From the IMG/VR virus record IMGVR_UViG_3300029258_004850, positions 1-48,607 of that record: a DNA stretch of 48,607 bases; one strand, given 5' to 3'. This DNA is from a virus. A program made the position numbers and the translations under genes. Position 1 is the first letter of the stretch; each line of letters starts with the position of its first letter. Under the pieces are notes generated by a model. That model was not told the DNA's origin and did not search any database. It was given only the letters and a program-made list of their open reading frames with translations. Of this stretch, positions 8,035 to 16,472 are shown piece by piece.

Positions 8035-8592
8035 TAATCTCAAATAATCGTCTACACCACCCGAAAATGCCGTACTACCAAATGTTGTTGCGTCAGTTAC
8101 ATCTTTGTTTTGCAGGCCCCTATGAAATATAGCACCTGTAGGAGTTAAATACAAACTTTCGATACCATAACGTAAGTTGTACACTTTAAATTCATAATCT
8201 CCATTCCCGTATTTGTCCTTCTTTTGATTGTTCTCTCTTTGAGTGATCGGACGTAGGTTCTCTAAGCAGTTGATCAGCTTCAGGTCGTAAATCTTGTGCT
8301 GTATGAATGCTTCAATTGGGAAGATGTGGTCCAAGTGCCATCGCTTATCTTTAACATTATCCCAATTGGGATGATTTGTGATATGCTCCTGTAACTCCTT
8401 TGGGCCATAGCCAAGCATGTCACTGGTGCGACCAACCTTTTCTTTGTCGGTTGCCTTGAGTGAACTTTGAAGTGCTTTGTAGCATCGCTTCCGAAAAGTT
8501 CTATCGAGCTTCAGTTTTTCACGATCATCCACCCAATTATGGTGGTTTGAACCTCTTAGTTTTTCAAGGCCACATTCTTTGTGTGTTTCCAC
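8005..8592 (-). CDS. HNH homing-endonuclease domain (C-terminal part)
   Basis: 195 aa from a GTG. The HNH core is WHLDHIFPIEAF followed by NCLENLRPITQRENNQKKDKY, typical of free-standing phage HNH endonucleases; an upstream LRGSNHHNW segment is also characteristic. The expected N-terminal zinc/recognition domain is present just upstream but in another frame (8564-8698), so the gene looks frameshifted near 8585-8600. It sits between a small gene and the neck-protein gene, a usual position for a free-standing homing endonuclease. It is probably inactive unless the frames are joined or the sequence is in error. Confidence 0.7.
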   Translation of the reverse strand: METHKECGLEKLRGSNHHNWVDDREKLKLDRTFRKRCYKALQSSLKATDKEKVGRTSDMLGYGPKELQEHITNHPNWDNVKDKRWHLDHIFPIEAFIQHKIYDLKLINCLENLRPITQRENNQKKDKYGNGDYEFKVYNLRYGIESLYLTPTGAIFHRGLQNKDVTDATTFGSTAFSGGVDDYLRLLGIVTRPKV

Positions 8593-8698
8593 ATGAACAT
8601 TGATACTTCATTTTGTTCATGCAACCAGTGTATTTATCTAAAAGTTCGCACCCTCCGGCACGGAACAAATCAGCCATTTCAGCAGTTGTGTATTTCAT
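8564..8698 (-). pseudogene. Out-of-frame N-terminal part of the HNH endonuclease
   Basis: 44 codons starting MKYTTAEMADLFRAGGCELL and ending in a KYQCSCGN cysteine motif, then a stop. N-terminal regions of this kind (Gly-Cys-x-Leu-Leu, then C-x-C-G) precede HNH domains in phage endonucleases. The HNH domain continues in a frame offset by one base, with overlap at 8564-8592. A single-base indel would restore one ORF of about 230 residues. Confidence 0.55.
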
Positions 8699-8730
8699 AG
8701 CTACATCATCGTAGTAAGAATAAATATACT

Positions 8731-9747
8731 TTAGTCCACTGTGATGGGATTCGTATATTTTTCCCAAATTGGCTTGATATAGTTTTCGAAGATTGCCTTG
8801 AAAGCCCAGACAAGTCCGGCATCCATGGTAATGGGCAGAAAATCGCCATAACGATATAAAAGATCTTCTTGCCATTGTTTTTTCATTTCCCAACCTTGTT
8901 GCTTCATGTAATCTCCATCCAATTGCATACCACCACCCGGACCCGGTGGTTGAGCATACTTACCTCGAACATGACCAAGCATAATCATTGCATGAGCTAA
9001 AGCTCCTTCCTGCATCGCTTGTGTCACTTCTTTCCAGTCTTTGCATTTTTGAAGATAATGAACAATTACAAGCTGAGGCTTGTAAGGAGTTGGGTAAATT
9101 TTAATGTGGCGACGATCAGCGACCCATTCCCAACCGCCAATATTGCTGCTAAGTCGTGAGAACATTTGCTCATACTGTTTGTAGAGCACCCATTCACCGG
9201 CACGTCCCCAAATTGGCTGAATTGGGTCGATCATTCCACCTTGAATGCTGGAATATGCACCACCCGGATAGAAATATTCAATGGGAATTGCTCCATCAAG
9301 GTCAGATGCTTGAAACGCAAAGCTACCCTGTTCTTTGTAAAATACATTGCGAATCATGCCAATATCATCAGGCATTTTATACACAGACTGGCCGGGAATT
9401 GCTCTGAAAGTGTAATAATCATAATGATCTCGACCAGCATATTCTTCAAAAACAGCTAATGATTGATCGACTGCCAAATCTAATTGTTGTTCGTCTAATT
9501 CTACTTTAACTACAGGTGCACCAAGCATCAATAAAACATAGTCTTTAATGTCCTCACGAACTTTCTCACGATAAGTTCTACGAGTCATATTAGGACGGTC
9601 ATGTGGAGCAACTGGTGAATTACAACCTCCAATGCTGCCGCATGTTGAAGCTTTAGATTTAGTGCCTCCTACTGTGCAGGTGGCATCATCAAACGATCTT
9701 TGAGAAGGTCGATTTATTACTAAGGTATTTGATCCGCAATTTGCCAT
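8731..9747 (-). CDS. Neck protein, T4 gp13-like
   Basis: 338 aa. Residues about 60-110 contain the characteristic REDIKDYVLLMLGAPVVKVE then D-x-x-x-D-x-(S/A)-L-x-x-F-x-x-Y block of gp13-type neck proteins, followed by a DHY..YT segment and a mainly beta middle. T4 gp13 forms the ring that connects head and tail. The first about 50 residues, rich in Cys, Gly and Ser, look disordered. It is on the minus strand although most other structural genes are on plus. ATG at 9747; a CTATATAG box lies in the divergent gap. Family confidence is moderate to good. Confidence 0.6.
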   Translation of the reverse strand: MANCGSNTLVINRPSQRSFDDATCTVGGTKSKASTCGSIGGCNSPVAPHDRPNMTRRTYREKVREDIKDYVLLMLGAPVVKVELDEQQLDLAVDQSLAVFEEYAGRDHYDYYTFRAIPGQSVYKMPDDIGMIRNVFYKEQGSFAFQASDLDGAIPIEYFYPGGAYSSIQGGMIDPIQPIWGRAGEWVLYKQYEQMFSRLSSNIGGWEWVADRRHIKIYPTPYKPQLVIVHYLQKCKDWKEVTQAMQEGALAHAMIMLGHVRGKYAQPPGPGGGMQLDGDYMKQQGWEMKKQWQEDLLYRYGDFLPITMDAGLVWAFKAIFENYIKPIWEKYTNPITVD

Positions 9748-9754
9748 GATAAAT

Positions 9755-9762
9755 CTATATAG
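9755..9762. promoter_or_regulatory. Palindromic CTATATAG box in divergent gap
   Basis: A perfect CTATATAG palindrome sits between the gp13-like gene (minus) and the 1,059-aa gene (plus), followed by AGTTGT as at 7832. It could be a late promoter for one or both directions. Inferred. Confidence 0.4.
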
Positions 9763-9789
9763 TTGTGATAACGAAATAAGGTAATGTAC

Positions 9790-12700
9790 ATGTCGTCTTT
9801 CAGAAATCTTTTCAACGATGAATTAAAGAAAACAACTCCTCTCTGGATGGAGATGGGGATAGGAACCACGCCCAAAGTAGAAAACAAGGGTTGGATGGCT
9901 CAATTGTCCCCTGCGGCAAGAAATCTTCTTAGTATGGCTCCCAAAACAAAAGAAGACGACAAAGATAAAAATAACAGAGGATTGAAACAAGGTAAAGACG
10001 TTGTCAATCAGGCTAAAATTGCTTATTGGCTATTTCATGATGGTCTATATGAAGCCTCTCAAGAAAGGGCTAAGTTTACAAAAAGAGTCAACGAGCAACT
10101 TCCTCCAGAACAACAAGTACATGAAGTTTATGTGTTTGCCGAACAAGCACACAAAAAATTTCCAGCACTTGCCAAACTTTGGAATGAAAGCATGAAACAA
10201 GAATGGTTTAGCAACCATGAACCTAAAATGCTGGAATCCATGGGTTTGATTATGGATCTGCAAAAAGTCAATGAGATTATTCGTGAGTTTGGCGGTGAAG
10301 AATTTTATTTTGGTGGACTTAATGGCTTCATGCCTTGGTTGGAATCTGCACAGTGGGAAGGTGCACCAAAAATGTCCTTCAAAGAGCCTTTTGACCAACA
10401 GGGACCGGATCTTTCTCAAGGTAAACTTCACATCGATGATGACAGCGGTCAGTCATTTTATGAATTCAAAGGACTTCAGGCTCCTAATGAAATAGTATAT
10501 TTTCAAAACCCAATTAAAAACGCTTTAGTAAAAATGGACCGTGCTATGGAGTCCGATGAAGGCAAAGCGTTTACTGAATTCCAGAAAAGCTTAAAAACTT
10601 CTAAGATTAAAAGTAGAGATTATTCTTACGGGTCGCAATATGACGCTGATAATAAGTTTAGCGGAAAAGATGGAATGCTGCCTGTAGATGATAATGGATA
10701 TGATGATAAGGTATACGAACACATTAAGAAAATGGTTGCGTATGGACTAAAGCTGCCTTACGTCTCCAAGCAAAGTATCGATTTTTTCCCTCCTGAAAAC
10801 AGAGCTTTCATGAAGGGAAATAAAACGTTTTATTATCTTTCTCCCGAACAGCAAAAGGAAGCCTATGAAAATTTCATTTCAGGGGCTTCTATGAACAATA
10901 AAGTCATGGCTAGGATAAACAATCCAGTCACAGGAGCAAGATGGCATATTGCAGGAATCATTAACACCGCTGCAAAAAAACTAAAATTACCAGCTACCAA
11001 ATTGACATTGTATCGACCAGAAGGAATTGATTATAGCCAATTTGCTTATGTCGAAAAGCAGGATGAAGTAGATGAAAAAGGCAGCACATTGTATCACATC
11101 ACTCAAGCTCTTGGTGATGGTTGGAATTGGGATTTAACTGATGAAGAAAAATCAGAAGGACGTGAAATTCCAAGTTCTAAAAGAAGACAAGCTACAATTA
11201 GACTAGGAAGTAAACGATCAGGCAGCAAAAAATACACTTTCAAAAAGAACAATGAAACAGGTCTGTTTCATTTGGTGAAACCAACAAAAGAACCTTGTGG
11301 CCCAGAGGGCTGTGGGCTTATTGGTGTTGATTTTGGAATTAACACCAACACACAAGGAAAAATGAGAACAGTGCCCCTTCCAACCCCGGAAGCAACAGAA
11401 GATGCTTTGCAGGACATGGTAATCAATCCAGAGAATTGGGGAGAAAGAGAAGGTACAAGTGCATCAAACGTAATGGATCTTCCAGCAGTTAAATCTGCTG
11501 TCAGAAGAGGTATATCAGCAGCTAAAAGCCGAGGGGTTGCAGACCCGGATGAAGGCAATGCTTTCACCGCTGCTGTAATATGGCTTCAAAACAATCTTGG
11601 TGATGGCCATATAAAAATCGGAAATCTAAACAATACTAAATTCATTGAAAAACTACAAGAACTAGAAAATGTAGATTACAAAAAAATTGATGCATTGTTT
11701 AAATCAGGGAAAGAACCTCAATCAATTGATCCTTCTAATGAAGAAACTTATTTCCCAGAGGATATTACAAAAGCTCTTTTGAAAAATGGAAAAGAGTGGA
11801 GAATTTATCAAATGTCTTCATTCATCGCCAGAGTTGCTACAGGAGAAGAATCGCTTGATGATAAAATGGTTCAGCAAAGTGCATTGGCAGATGAAGATGG
11901 AAAAGGCATTGAGGCTGGAGATAATCAAAGAGTAGGAGCAACGGAACGTGAAGGTAAAATGGCAATGACATTTACCAGCAACCGTGCTCGTAAATTCAAT
12001 GCTATTACTGGTTCAAAAACTGGTGTTACCGAAGTAGATCCCAGCACCATTTCATTCGATAAAGTCATGGACATGATCCGAAAAAGATCAGAACCGTTTA
12101 TCAACATCACAAGACTTGAAAAACAAGGCTACAGTGATGATTATGCCAATGCTTTCAAAAATACAATAAGCATGCTTGATGCAAACGATCTACAAAGTGG
12201 CCCAATTCGAGCTTTGAAAAACGCTCAAAATTCAAGTAGCGAAGATGAAAAATTAGGTATTGTTGACGGAGTTCATGATTATTTTGTGGAATTAGTGAAC
12301 TCTGTCATGCGTGTACCTGATCCATCTGAAGAAGTTGAAACTATGATTTTCACACTTGCTTCAGTTTTAAGACAAACCATACCAAAGCTAAAAGCCTTAG
12401 ACAGCAATGGCTTGATTGCAGATAGTGGGATTGATCAAATTGCCGATGAGGTTTCTAAAAGAACCAAAACAACAAATGTGCCTCAACAAGATATACGTCA
12501 GTTGCCTCAACAAGGTGATGCTGCAATGTTCAAGGCAGCAATGCAGGATGCTATTCAGGCTCATCAATATGGATATGGAAGTATGAATGATTTTCTGGCA
12601 CAAGTGTATCAAAATGACAACTGGTCAAGAATGTGGCAAAAGGTCATGCAAAGTGACCCTGAACTACAACACTATCAGCAACAATATCAGCAACAATATC

Positions 12701-12969
12701 AGCACCAACAACAGCAACAACCTCAGATAAGGAAAGTAGCAGAAAGTCTTATAAAGGTAACTAAATTTTCTGAATGGATGGACTCTTTAAAAGAGACTGA
12801 TGCTGTTTATGACGGAACGCCTGCTAAAGATGGAGGTGGATTTAATTGGTGGGGAGCTGTTGGCTCTCCCGGTGGAGTAAGCATTTCAGGTGAAGCTGAT
12901 AATGCAGAAGAAGATCCAACAGGCAAAGGAAAGAAACGTGGAAAAAGAAGAACAAGAAAAAAGAAGTAA
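9790..12969 (+). CDS. Large unknown protein, probably virion-associated (1,059 aa)
   Basis: The start at 9790 is preferred over ATG 9784 because AAGG then has normal spacing and the N-terminus becomes MSSFRNLFNDELKK, a capsid-targeting-like segment. The body is soluble and mixed alpha/beta, with a short Cys pair (PCGPEGCG) about one-third to halfway along. A Gln-rich tract (12670-12725) precedes a second F-x-x-W segment, VTKFSEWMDSLKE (about residues 990-1002), then a Gly-rich linker and a strongly basic end (KGKKRGKRRTRKKK). This looks like a cargo-type protein fused to a small basic one like that at 7837. No enzymatic motif was recognised. Neighbours are head/neck genes. Confidence 0.75.
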   Translation: MSSFRNLFNDELKKTTPLWMEMGIGTTPKVENKGWMAQLSPAARNLLSMAPKTKEDDKDKNNRGLKQGKDVVNQAKIAYWLFHDGLYEASQERAKFTKRVNEQLPPEQQVHEVYVFAEQAHKKFPALAKLWNESMKQEWFSNHEPKMLESMGLIMDLQKVNEIIREFGGEEFYFGGLNGFMPWLESAQWEGAPKMSFKEPFDQQGPDLSQGKLHIDDDSGQSFYEFKGLQAPNEIVYFQNPIKNALVKMDRAMESDEGKAFTEFQKSLKTSKIKSRDYSYGSQYDADNKFSGKDGMLPVDDNGYDDKVYEHIKKMVAYGLKLPYVSKQSIDFFPPENRAFMKGNKTFYYLSPEQQKEAYENFISGASMNNKVMARINNPVTGARWHIAGIINTAAKKLKLPATKLTLYRPEGIDYSQFAYVEKQDEVDEKGSTLYHITQALGDGWNWDLTDEEKSEGREIPSSKRRQATIRLGSKRSGSKKYTFKKNNETGLFHLVKPTKEPCGPEGCGLIGVDFGINTNTQGKMRTVPLPTPEATEDALQDMVINPENWGEREGTSASNVMDLPAVKSAVRRGISAAKSRGVADPDEGNAFTAAVIWLQNNLGDGHIKIGNLNNTKFIEKLQELENVDYKKIDALFKSGKEPQSIDPSNEETYFPEDITKALLKNGKEWRIYQMSSFIARVATGEESLDDKMVQQSALADEDGKGIEAGDNQRVGATEREGKMAMTFTSNRARKFNAITGSKTGVTEVDPSTISFDKVMDMIRKRSEPFINITRLEKQGYSDDYANAFKNTISMLDANDLQSGPIRALKNAQNSSSEDEKLGIVDGVHDYFVELVNSVMRVPDPSEEVETMIFTLASVLRQTIPKLKALDSNGLIADSGIDQIADEVSKRTKTTNVPQQDIRQLPQQGDAAMFKAAMQDAIQAHQYGYGSMNDFLAQVYQNDNWSRMWQKVMQSDPELQHYQQQYQQQYQHQQQQQPQIRKVAESLIKVTKFSEWMDSLKETDAVYDGTPAKDGGGFNWWGAVGSPGGVSISGEADNAEEDPTGKGKKRGKRRTRKKK
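12670..12725 (+). repeat. CAACAATATCAG-type coding repeat (poly-Gln tract)
   Basis: Imperfect tandem CAGCAACAATAT units encode a Gln/Tyr-rich linker near the end of the 1,059-aa protein. Slippage here could vary linker length. Confidence 0.6.
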
Positions 12970-12970
12970 A

Positions 12971-13240
12971 ATGATGAGCTATATGGCCAACCCAAGGTCA
13001 TTTACCATTAAAAAATGGACTTCTCAACTTCTCAAAGCATTTTACAGCGACAAACATGATCAAATCATAGATCGAGTTTCCACTTCTCTTTTAACAGATG
13101 GAGATGTTCAGGACTTTGGCAAACTTTTGGGTGCCATTTATGAAAGTGGATATCGTAAAGCAGTTAAAGAGTTACAGGGTCAAATTGAAGATCTTGGATA
13201 TAAAGTCGATGTTAAAACTCAAGTAGAAGACATCAACTGA
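12971..13240 (+). CDS. Small helical protein (89 aa)
   Basis: Starts at the ATGATG immediately after the stop of the large protein. The upstream in-frame part overlaps that gene and is discarded. Residues about 15-89 are predicted helical with alternating charges (…TSQLLKAFYSDKHDQ…, later a Glu/Lys helix ending KTQVEDIN). The N-terminal PRSFTIKKWTSQLL again has an F...W...L pattern. Probably co-expressed with the large protein; it overlaps the convergent gene by 8 nt. Function unknown. Confidence 0.6.
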   Translation: MMSYMANPRSFTIKKWTSQLLKAFYSDKHDQIIDRVSTSLLTDGDVQDFGKLLGAIYESGYRKAVKELQGQIEDLGYKVDVKTQVEDIN

Positions 13241-13853
13241 AATCAGGATTCACATCAGATGTGATAGCTGAAACTAAGTAACCTCCTGATTTTGGCTCAA
13301 CTTCTGTTACTCTCCACCATCTTTTAGATTCATCTTGAGGATAAATCACAGATTCTTTAGAGACTTCACTTGTAGTCCATAGTTCGATATCAAAATCTGT
13401 TTGTTTTGATATCACCGCTGCAAATTTGACTTTATTTCCATATGTGATTCTTTCATAAGAATCGCCATAGAGTTCATCTTTGATTTGAGTTTTGATTGCA
13501 GGAGCACAATGAACCATCACTTTGTTCTTTTGAAGAAACTCCATTGTTTTTTTATCAAAATCAATTTTGTTTTCTTCTAAAGATTGAATTTCAGGTTCTG
13601 GTTCTACTTTTTTAGGTTCTTCAATTACAGGCTCTGCAACATTTTCTTCTAATCCCAGCTCTTCTGCAATGTCAACTACATCATAATCTTTCTTGAATTG
13701 TTCGATTGGGTTGTTTTCATCTTCTTTAACGTCTTCTTTCCATCCAAAATTAATGAGCTTAACATTGTCCGAATTCCATTCGGATTGTTCTTTCATCAAG
13801 GGATTTGGACCCCTAAGTTTATACACGTTTCCATCTCGATCTTTAATCGCCAT
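13233..13853 (-). CDS. Unknown protein with MAIxxxDGxVY N-terminus
   Basis: 206 aa. The N-terminus MAIKDRDGNVYKLRGPNPLM resembles that of the gp14-like neck protein at 17007 (MAIRNPDGSVYR), suggesting a shared docking or assembly segment. The middle (about 60-100) is Glu/Pro/Val-rich and probably disordered. The C-terminal part (about 100-206) is a mixed beta domain with WWRVTEVEPKSGGY. Likely a minor structural or assembly protein by context. It overlaps the HTH gene upstream by 11 nt. Confidence 0.65.
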   Translation of the reverse strand: MAIKDRDGNVYKLRGPNPLMKEQSEWNSDNVKLINFGWKEDVKEDENNPIEQFKKDYDVVDIAEELGLEENVAEPVIEEPKKVEPEPEIQSLEENKIDFDKKTMEFLQKNKVMVHCAPAIKTQIKDELYGDSYERITYGNKVKFAAVISKQTDFDIELWTTSEVSKESVIYPQDESKRWWRVTEVEPKSGGYLVSAITSDVNPDFS

Positions 13854-14064
13854 GCTGATATCCCACTTTTACCTTTGCCTCACCGCTAATTTTGATTTCT
13901 GAAGATTGTTTATGAATTTCATTGTTGATTATCTTACAAACAGTCGATTGGCTGATTTCGAACAAATCAGCCAGTTTTTTCTGCGTGTAATCCCCTTTAC
14001 TATAAAGACATCTGATTTCTTTGATTGTGTCTGATGTAAGATTTTTAGGGCCTCTTTTTGTCAT
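13843..14064 (-). CDS. Small helix-turn-helix DNA-binding protein
   Basis: 73 aa from an ATG with GGAG 9 nt upstream. Residues about 8-48 form a resolvase/Hin-like HTH: LTSDTIKEIRCLYSKGDY, TQKKLADLF, then ISQSTVCKIINNE as recognition helix. There is no catalytic domain, so it is likely a regulator. The adjacent upstream region carries repeated TTGAATATT/ATTCAATTT elements that could be its operator, controlling itself and the divergent virion gene. The regulatory role is inferred. Confidence 0.7.
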   Translation of the reverse strand: MTKRGPKNLTSDTIKEIRCLYSKGDYTQKKLADLFEISQSTVCKIINNEIHKQSSEIKISGEAKVKVGYQHGD

Positions 14065-14137
14065 TTGAATATTCTCCAAATAATTCAATTTCACATTAGT
14101 ATATACAGGAAATTGAATATTTAAGGAGATCCTTTCT
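14064..14137. promoter_or_regulatory. Operator-like divergent promoter region
   Basis: Between the HTH gene and the gene at 14138. ATTCAATTT (about 14083-14091) and AAATTGAAT (14112-14120) form an inverted repeat around an AT-rich TAGTATATA (-10-like, about 14096-14104). TTGAATATT occurs twice (about 14065-14073 and 14114-14122). AAGGAG lies before the plus-strand ATG. The arrangement suits autoregulation by the HTH protein; not proven. Confidence 0.45.
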
Positions 14138-14536
14138 ATGTCTCTCGTGTGCCCTAATGAAAAAGGTGAATATTTGCTCCTACAGTACATTGTAGGAATC
14201 ACAACAGCGGACAATCCAGTTCTGCACCTTTATTCGACAGATACTACGCCAACAGATTCAACTGTTATTGGTGATTTGACAGAAGTTGCTTCAACAGGCT
14301 ATGCGGCAATAACGCTAACATCCACCAACTGGACCACTACACAATCTGCTGGTGTAACCACAGCTATTTTCAGTGAGCAAACATTTACTTTTGGTACAAC
14401 CACAACTGCGTATGGCTACTATGTCACAGACGAATCCGGCAACTTGCTTTGGTTGGAAAGATTCAGTGGTGCTCCATTCTCAATCCCATCTGGCGGTGGA
14501 ACTATAAGTATCACTACCAAGCTTACGCTTTCTTGA
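14138..14536 (+). CDS. Probable virion surface or decoration protein
   Basis: 132 aa, almost free of Lys/Arg after residue 10 and very rich in Thr, Ser, Gly and Ala, with an all-beta pattern (…LHLYSTDTTPTDSTVIGDL…, …YGYYVTDESGNLLW…). Similar small Thr/Ser-rich beta proteins occur as head decoration or fibre proteins in large myophages. An LYSTDTTPTDSTV segment resembles phage structural proteins starting with an N-terminal strand pair. Strong AAGGAG ribosome-binding site. Function inferred from composition and location. Confidence 0.55.
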   Translation: MSLVCPNEKGEYLLLQYIVGITTADNPVLHLYSTDTTPTDSTVIGDLTEVASTGYAAITLTSTNWTTTQSAGVTTAIFSEQTFTFGTTTTAYGYYVTDESGNLLWLERFSGAPFSIPSGGGTISITTKLTLS

Positions 14537-14596
14537 TTTCTGCAAAGTTTACTTAAAAATAAATTCATGATTACTATCATAATGTTGGAGGTAATC

Positions 14597-15694
14597 ATGA
14601 ATTTTAATAAACCTTATAGTAAGTGGTCTAAAGAAGATGTTCTGTGTCGTTTAAAAGGAATTGCACAAAAAGATGGACAATTCCCTGCAAGGAAGAGGCT
14701 TGATGAATTAAAAGAATTTAAGCTTATAAATGCAATAACTCATCTTGGACTAAAGTATCACGATCTTTCAATAACACTTGGGTATAAGTGCAACCGTAAA
14801 CCTCGTGGGTATTGGACTGAAGAAAATGTCATCAAAAAACTTCAATTAATCGAAAAAGAACTTGGTTCATTTCCAACATCTAAATATGTCAATGATGTAT
14901 ATCCAGAGGTAATGAGAGCAATTTACCGAACGAGAGATTGGAGATATTACAAGTCTAAGCTTGGACATGTCGTCAAAGAGAAATGGTCAAAGTCAAAAGT
15001 TCTTGATCGTATACAGCAACGCATTGATGAACTAAAGCATGTCCCCCCTACAACAGAAATTAGAAAATTAGACCCATCGTTGATGGCAGCTATTGATCGT
15101 CTGCCAAACAACTATGGAGAACTTTTGACCGAACTTGGGCATCAACCAATTCAACGGATCAATGGGTTTTGGAAGGTGTGGGAAAATGTAGAAAAAGAAA
15201 TTCTTCCAAGATGCAAAGACGGCAAAATGCCTTCTGTATCTCAATTGAAACAAGAGATAGGGTCGTCAGTGGCTTTAGCTATAGCTGATTTTGGAGGTGT
15301 AGTTGAAGTAGCTGATAGACTTGGTGTAGAAGTAAGTCCTGAGTCGTACTTAATATCAAAAGATGGCCACGCTCTTAAGTCAACATATGAAGTTGAATTT
15401 GACGATTTTTTATTTGATCAAAAAATAAAACATGAGGTTGATTGCGAAGTAACAAAAGACAGCAAAATTCGATGTGATTTCAAGGTGGCAAATTCGTTCA
15501 TCGAAATATGGGGCTTCGAAGAAAGAACAAACAATAAAAGGTGCGAACGTTACGCTAAGAAGCGGATCAAAAAAGAAAAGATATACCGAAAACACAATTT
15601 GAAATTAATTTCAATTGAAGCAACAACGTTTAGAAAAAACAAAGAGTCACGTCGAAATATTTTTCAAGAAAAGCTTGATGAAGCACTTTCTTGA
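14597..15694 (+). CDS. Vsr/EDxHD-type homing endonuclease candidate with four DNA-binding repeats
   Basis: 365 aa from an ATG with GGAGG 5 nt upstream (in-frame ATGs at 14567 and 14582 lack one). Four about 52-residue repeats, at about 10-62, 73-123, 130-181 and 192-243, each begin with W/F...V...L and end in LG. The C-terminal domain (about 255-345) looks like a Vsr/PD-(D/E)XK fold: YEVEFDDFL, IRCDFKVANSFIEIWGF with Asp294 and Glu303, and a final Y....LKLISIE strand. Phage I-Bth0305I-like enzymes join a Vsr-type nuclease to DNA-recognition repeats; this has the same plan. It lies alone between structural genes, as free-standing homing endonucleases do. Confidence 0.65.
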   Translation: MNFNKPYSKWSKEDVLCRLKGIAQKDGQFPARKRLDELKEFKLINAITHLGLKYHDLSITLGYKCNRKPRGYWTEENVIKKLQLIEKELGSFPTSKYVNDVYPEVMRAIYRTRDWRYYKSKLGHVVKEKWSKSKVLDRIQQRIDELKHVPPTTEIRKLDPSLMAAIDRLPNNYGELLTELGHQPIQRINGFWKVWENVEKEILPRCKDGKMPSVSQLKQEIGSSVALAIADFGGVVEVADRLGVEVSPESYLISKDGHALKSTYEVEFDDFLFDQKIKHEVDCEVTKDSKIRCDFKVANSFIEIWGFEERTNNKRCERYAKKRIKKEKIYRKHNLKLISIEATTFRKNKESRRNIFQEKLDEALS

Positions 15695-15718
15695 TTTCTA
15701 TGGTTTGAATTAGTATTG

Positions 15719-15740
15719 ACCACAACATGTGGTATGTGGT
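15719..15740. promoter_or_regulatory. ACCACA-aca-TGTGGT inverted repeat plus TGTGGT repeat
   Basis: A perfect 6-bp inverted repeat (15719-15733) is followed by another TGTGGT (15735-15740), just upstream of the nuclease-like gene at 15755. It looks like an operator, comparable to control boxes before restriction genes. Inferred. Confidence 0.4.
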
Positions 15741-15754
15741 ACTAATATGAATCT

Positions 15755-16441
15755 ATGAAACAGAAATTTTATGCAATCAACAAGGGCATAGAGTTTCAAT
15801 GTGGGTTCGATATTGATTCTTTAAAGTTATCAACTGCTGTTCAAGAATGTAATGATGGACTTGCTGCTCTTCCTATGACCCTTTGGCATCGTATTGCTCT
15901 TAAAAACAGCACCGCTGTCGTTGGAGAATATCTTGTTGCGGCAATTGCTGCAACAACAAATGCCATAGTTAATCCAATTGAAAAAGGCTATCCCGACCTT
16001 CTTCCTAAGACTGCAATATCTGCAACAGAAAAGCAACTTCGAAATTATCCAACAGGATTAGAAATCAAAGGAACTTGTGGAACTCTGTCTAAAAAATGTT
16101 CTTTGGAAGTAGGAAAACCAAGGTTGCCTCATTTAAAAGGCTTAACATGGCAAGCTCATCATAGAGAAGTGAATCAACTATTGAGTTTTGTATGGGATTT
16201 CTGTGAAATTACAGAAAACCAAATATCACCTTGTATTACAGCTATTTTTTATTCTGCGAATTTAAATGAAAGTGACTGGGGAGTTATCTCTGGAACAACT
16301 GGCAGAAACACAAAAGTAAGTGGTATGGTGAAATCTGGGAAATCAAAAATGGCTGAAGGATTGGTTTGTGTAATAAATGATGAAGAGTGCAAAAGTCGTT
16401 ATAAGAAAATATTACCTAACTTAGCATTGCCAATTGATTAA
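15755..16441 (+). CDS. Restriction-endonuclease-like protein (PD-(D/E)XK)
   Basis: 228 aa. GYPDLLPK (about residues 78-85), then, 20 residues later, GLEIKGT, match the PD...(D/E)XK metal-binding pattern of type II restriction enzymes. Downstream TWQAHHREVNQLL and WDF segments suggest a compact alpha/beta nuclease. A phage enzyme of this type could degrade host or rival DNA; the Dam methylase at 6532 could protect the phage, but no matched pair is shown. No Shine-Dalgarno is visible; an operator-like repeat precedes it and a terminator follows. Assignment is moderate. Confidence 0.5.
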   Translation: MKQKFYAINKGIEFQCGFDIDSLKLSTAVQECNDGLAALPMTLWHRIALKNSTAVVGEYLVAAIAATTNAIVNPIEKGYPDLLPKTAISATEKQLRNYPTGLEIKGTCGTLSKKCSLEVGKPRLPHLKGLTWQAHHREVNQLLSFVWDFCEITENQISPCITAIFYSANLNESDWGVISGTTGRNTKVSGMVKSGKSKMAEGLVCVINDEECKSRYKKILPNLALPID

Positions 16442-16443
16442 AA

Positions 16444-16472
16444 AAGGCGAGGTTGAAACCTCGCCTTTTCTC
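16444..16472. terminator. Bidirectional terminator between convergent genes
   Basis: AAGGCGAGGTT / AACCTCGCCTT hairpin with A run on one side and T run on the other, directly after the nuclease gene stop and before the convergent gene's stop, so it can serve both strands. Confidence 0.85.

Noticed and set aside
12890-12970. Upstream start of the 89-aa gene
   Set aside because: It would overlap the end of the 1,059-aa gene in another frame and encodes a shadow of its basic tail.
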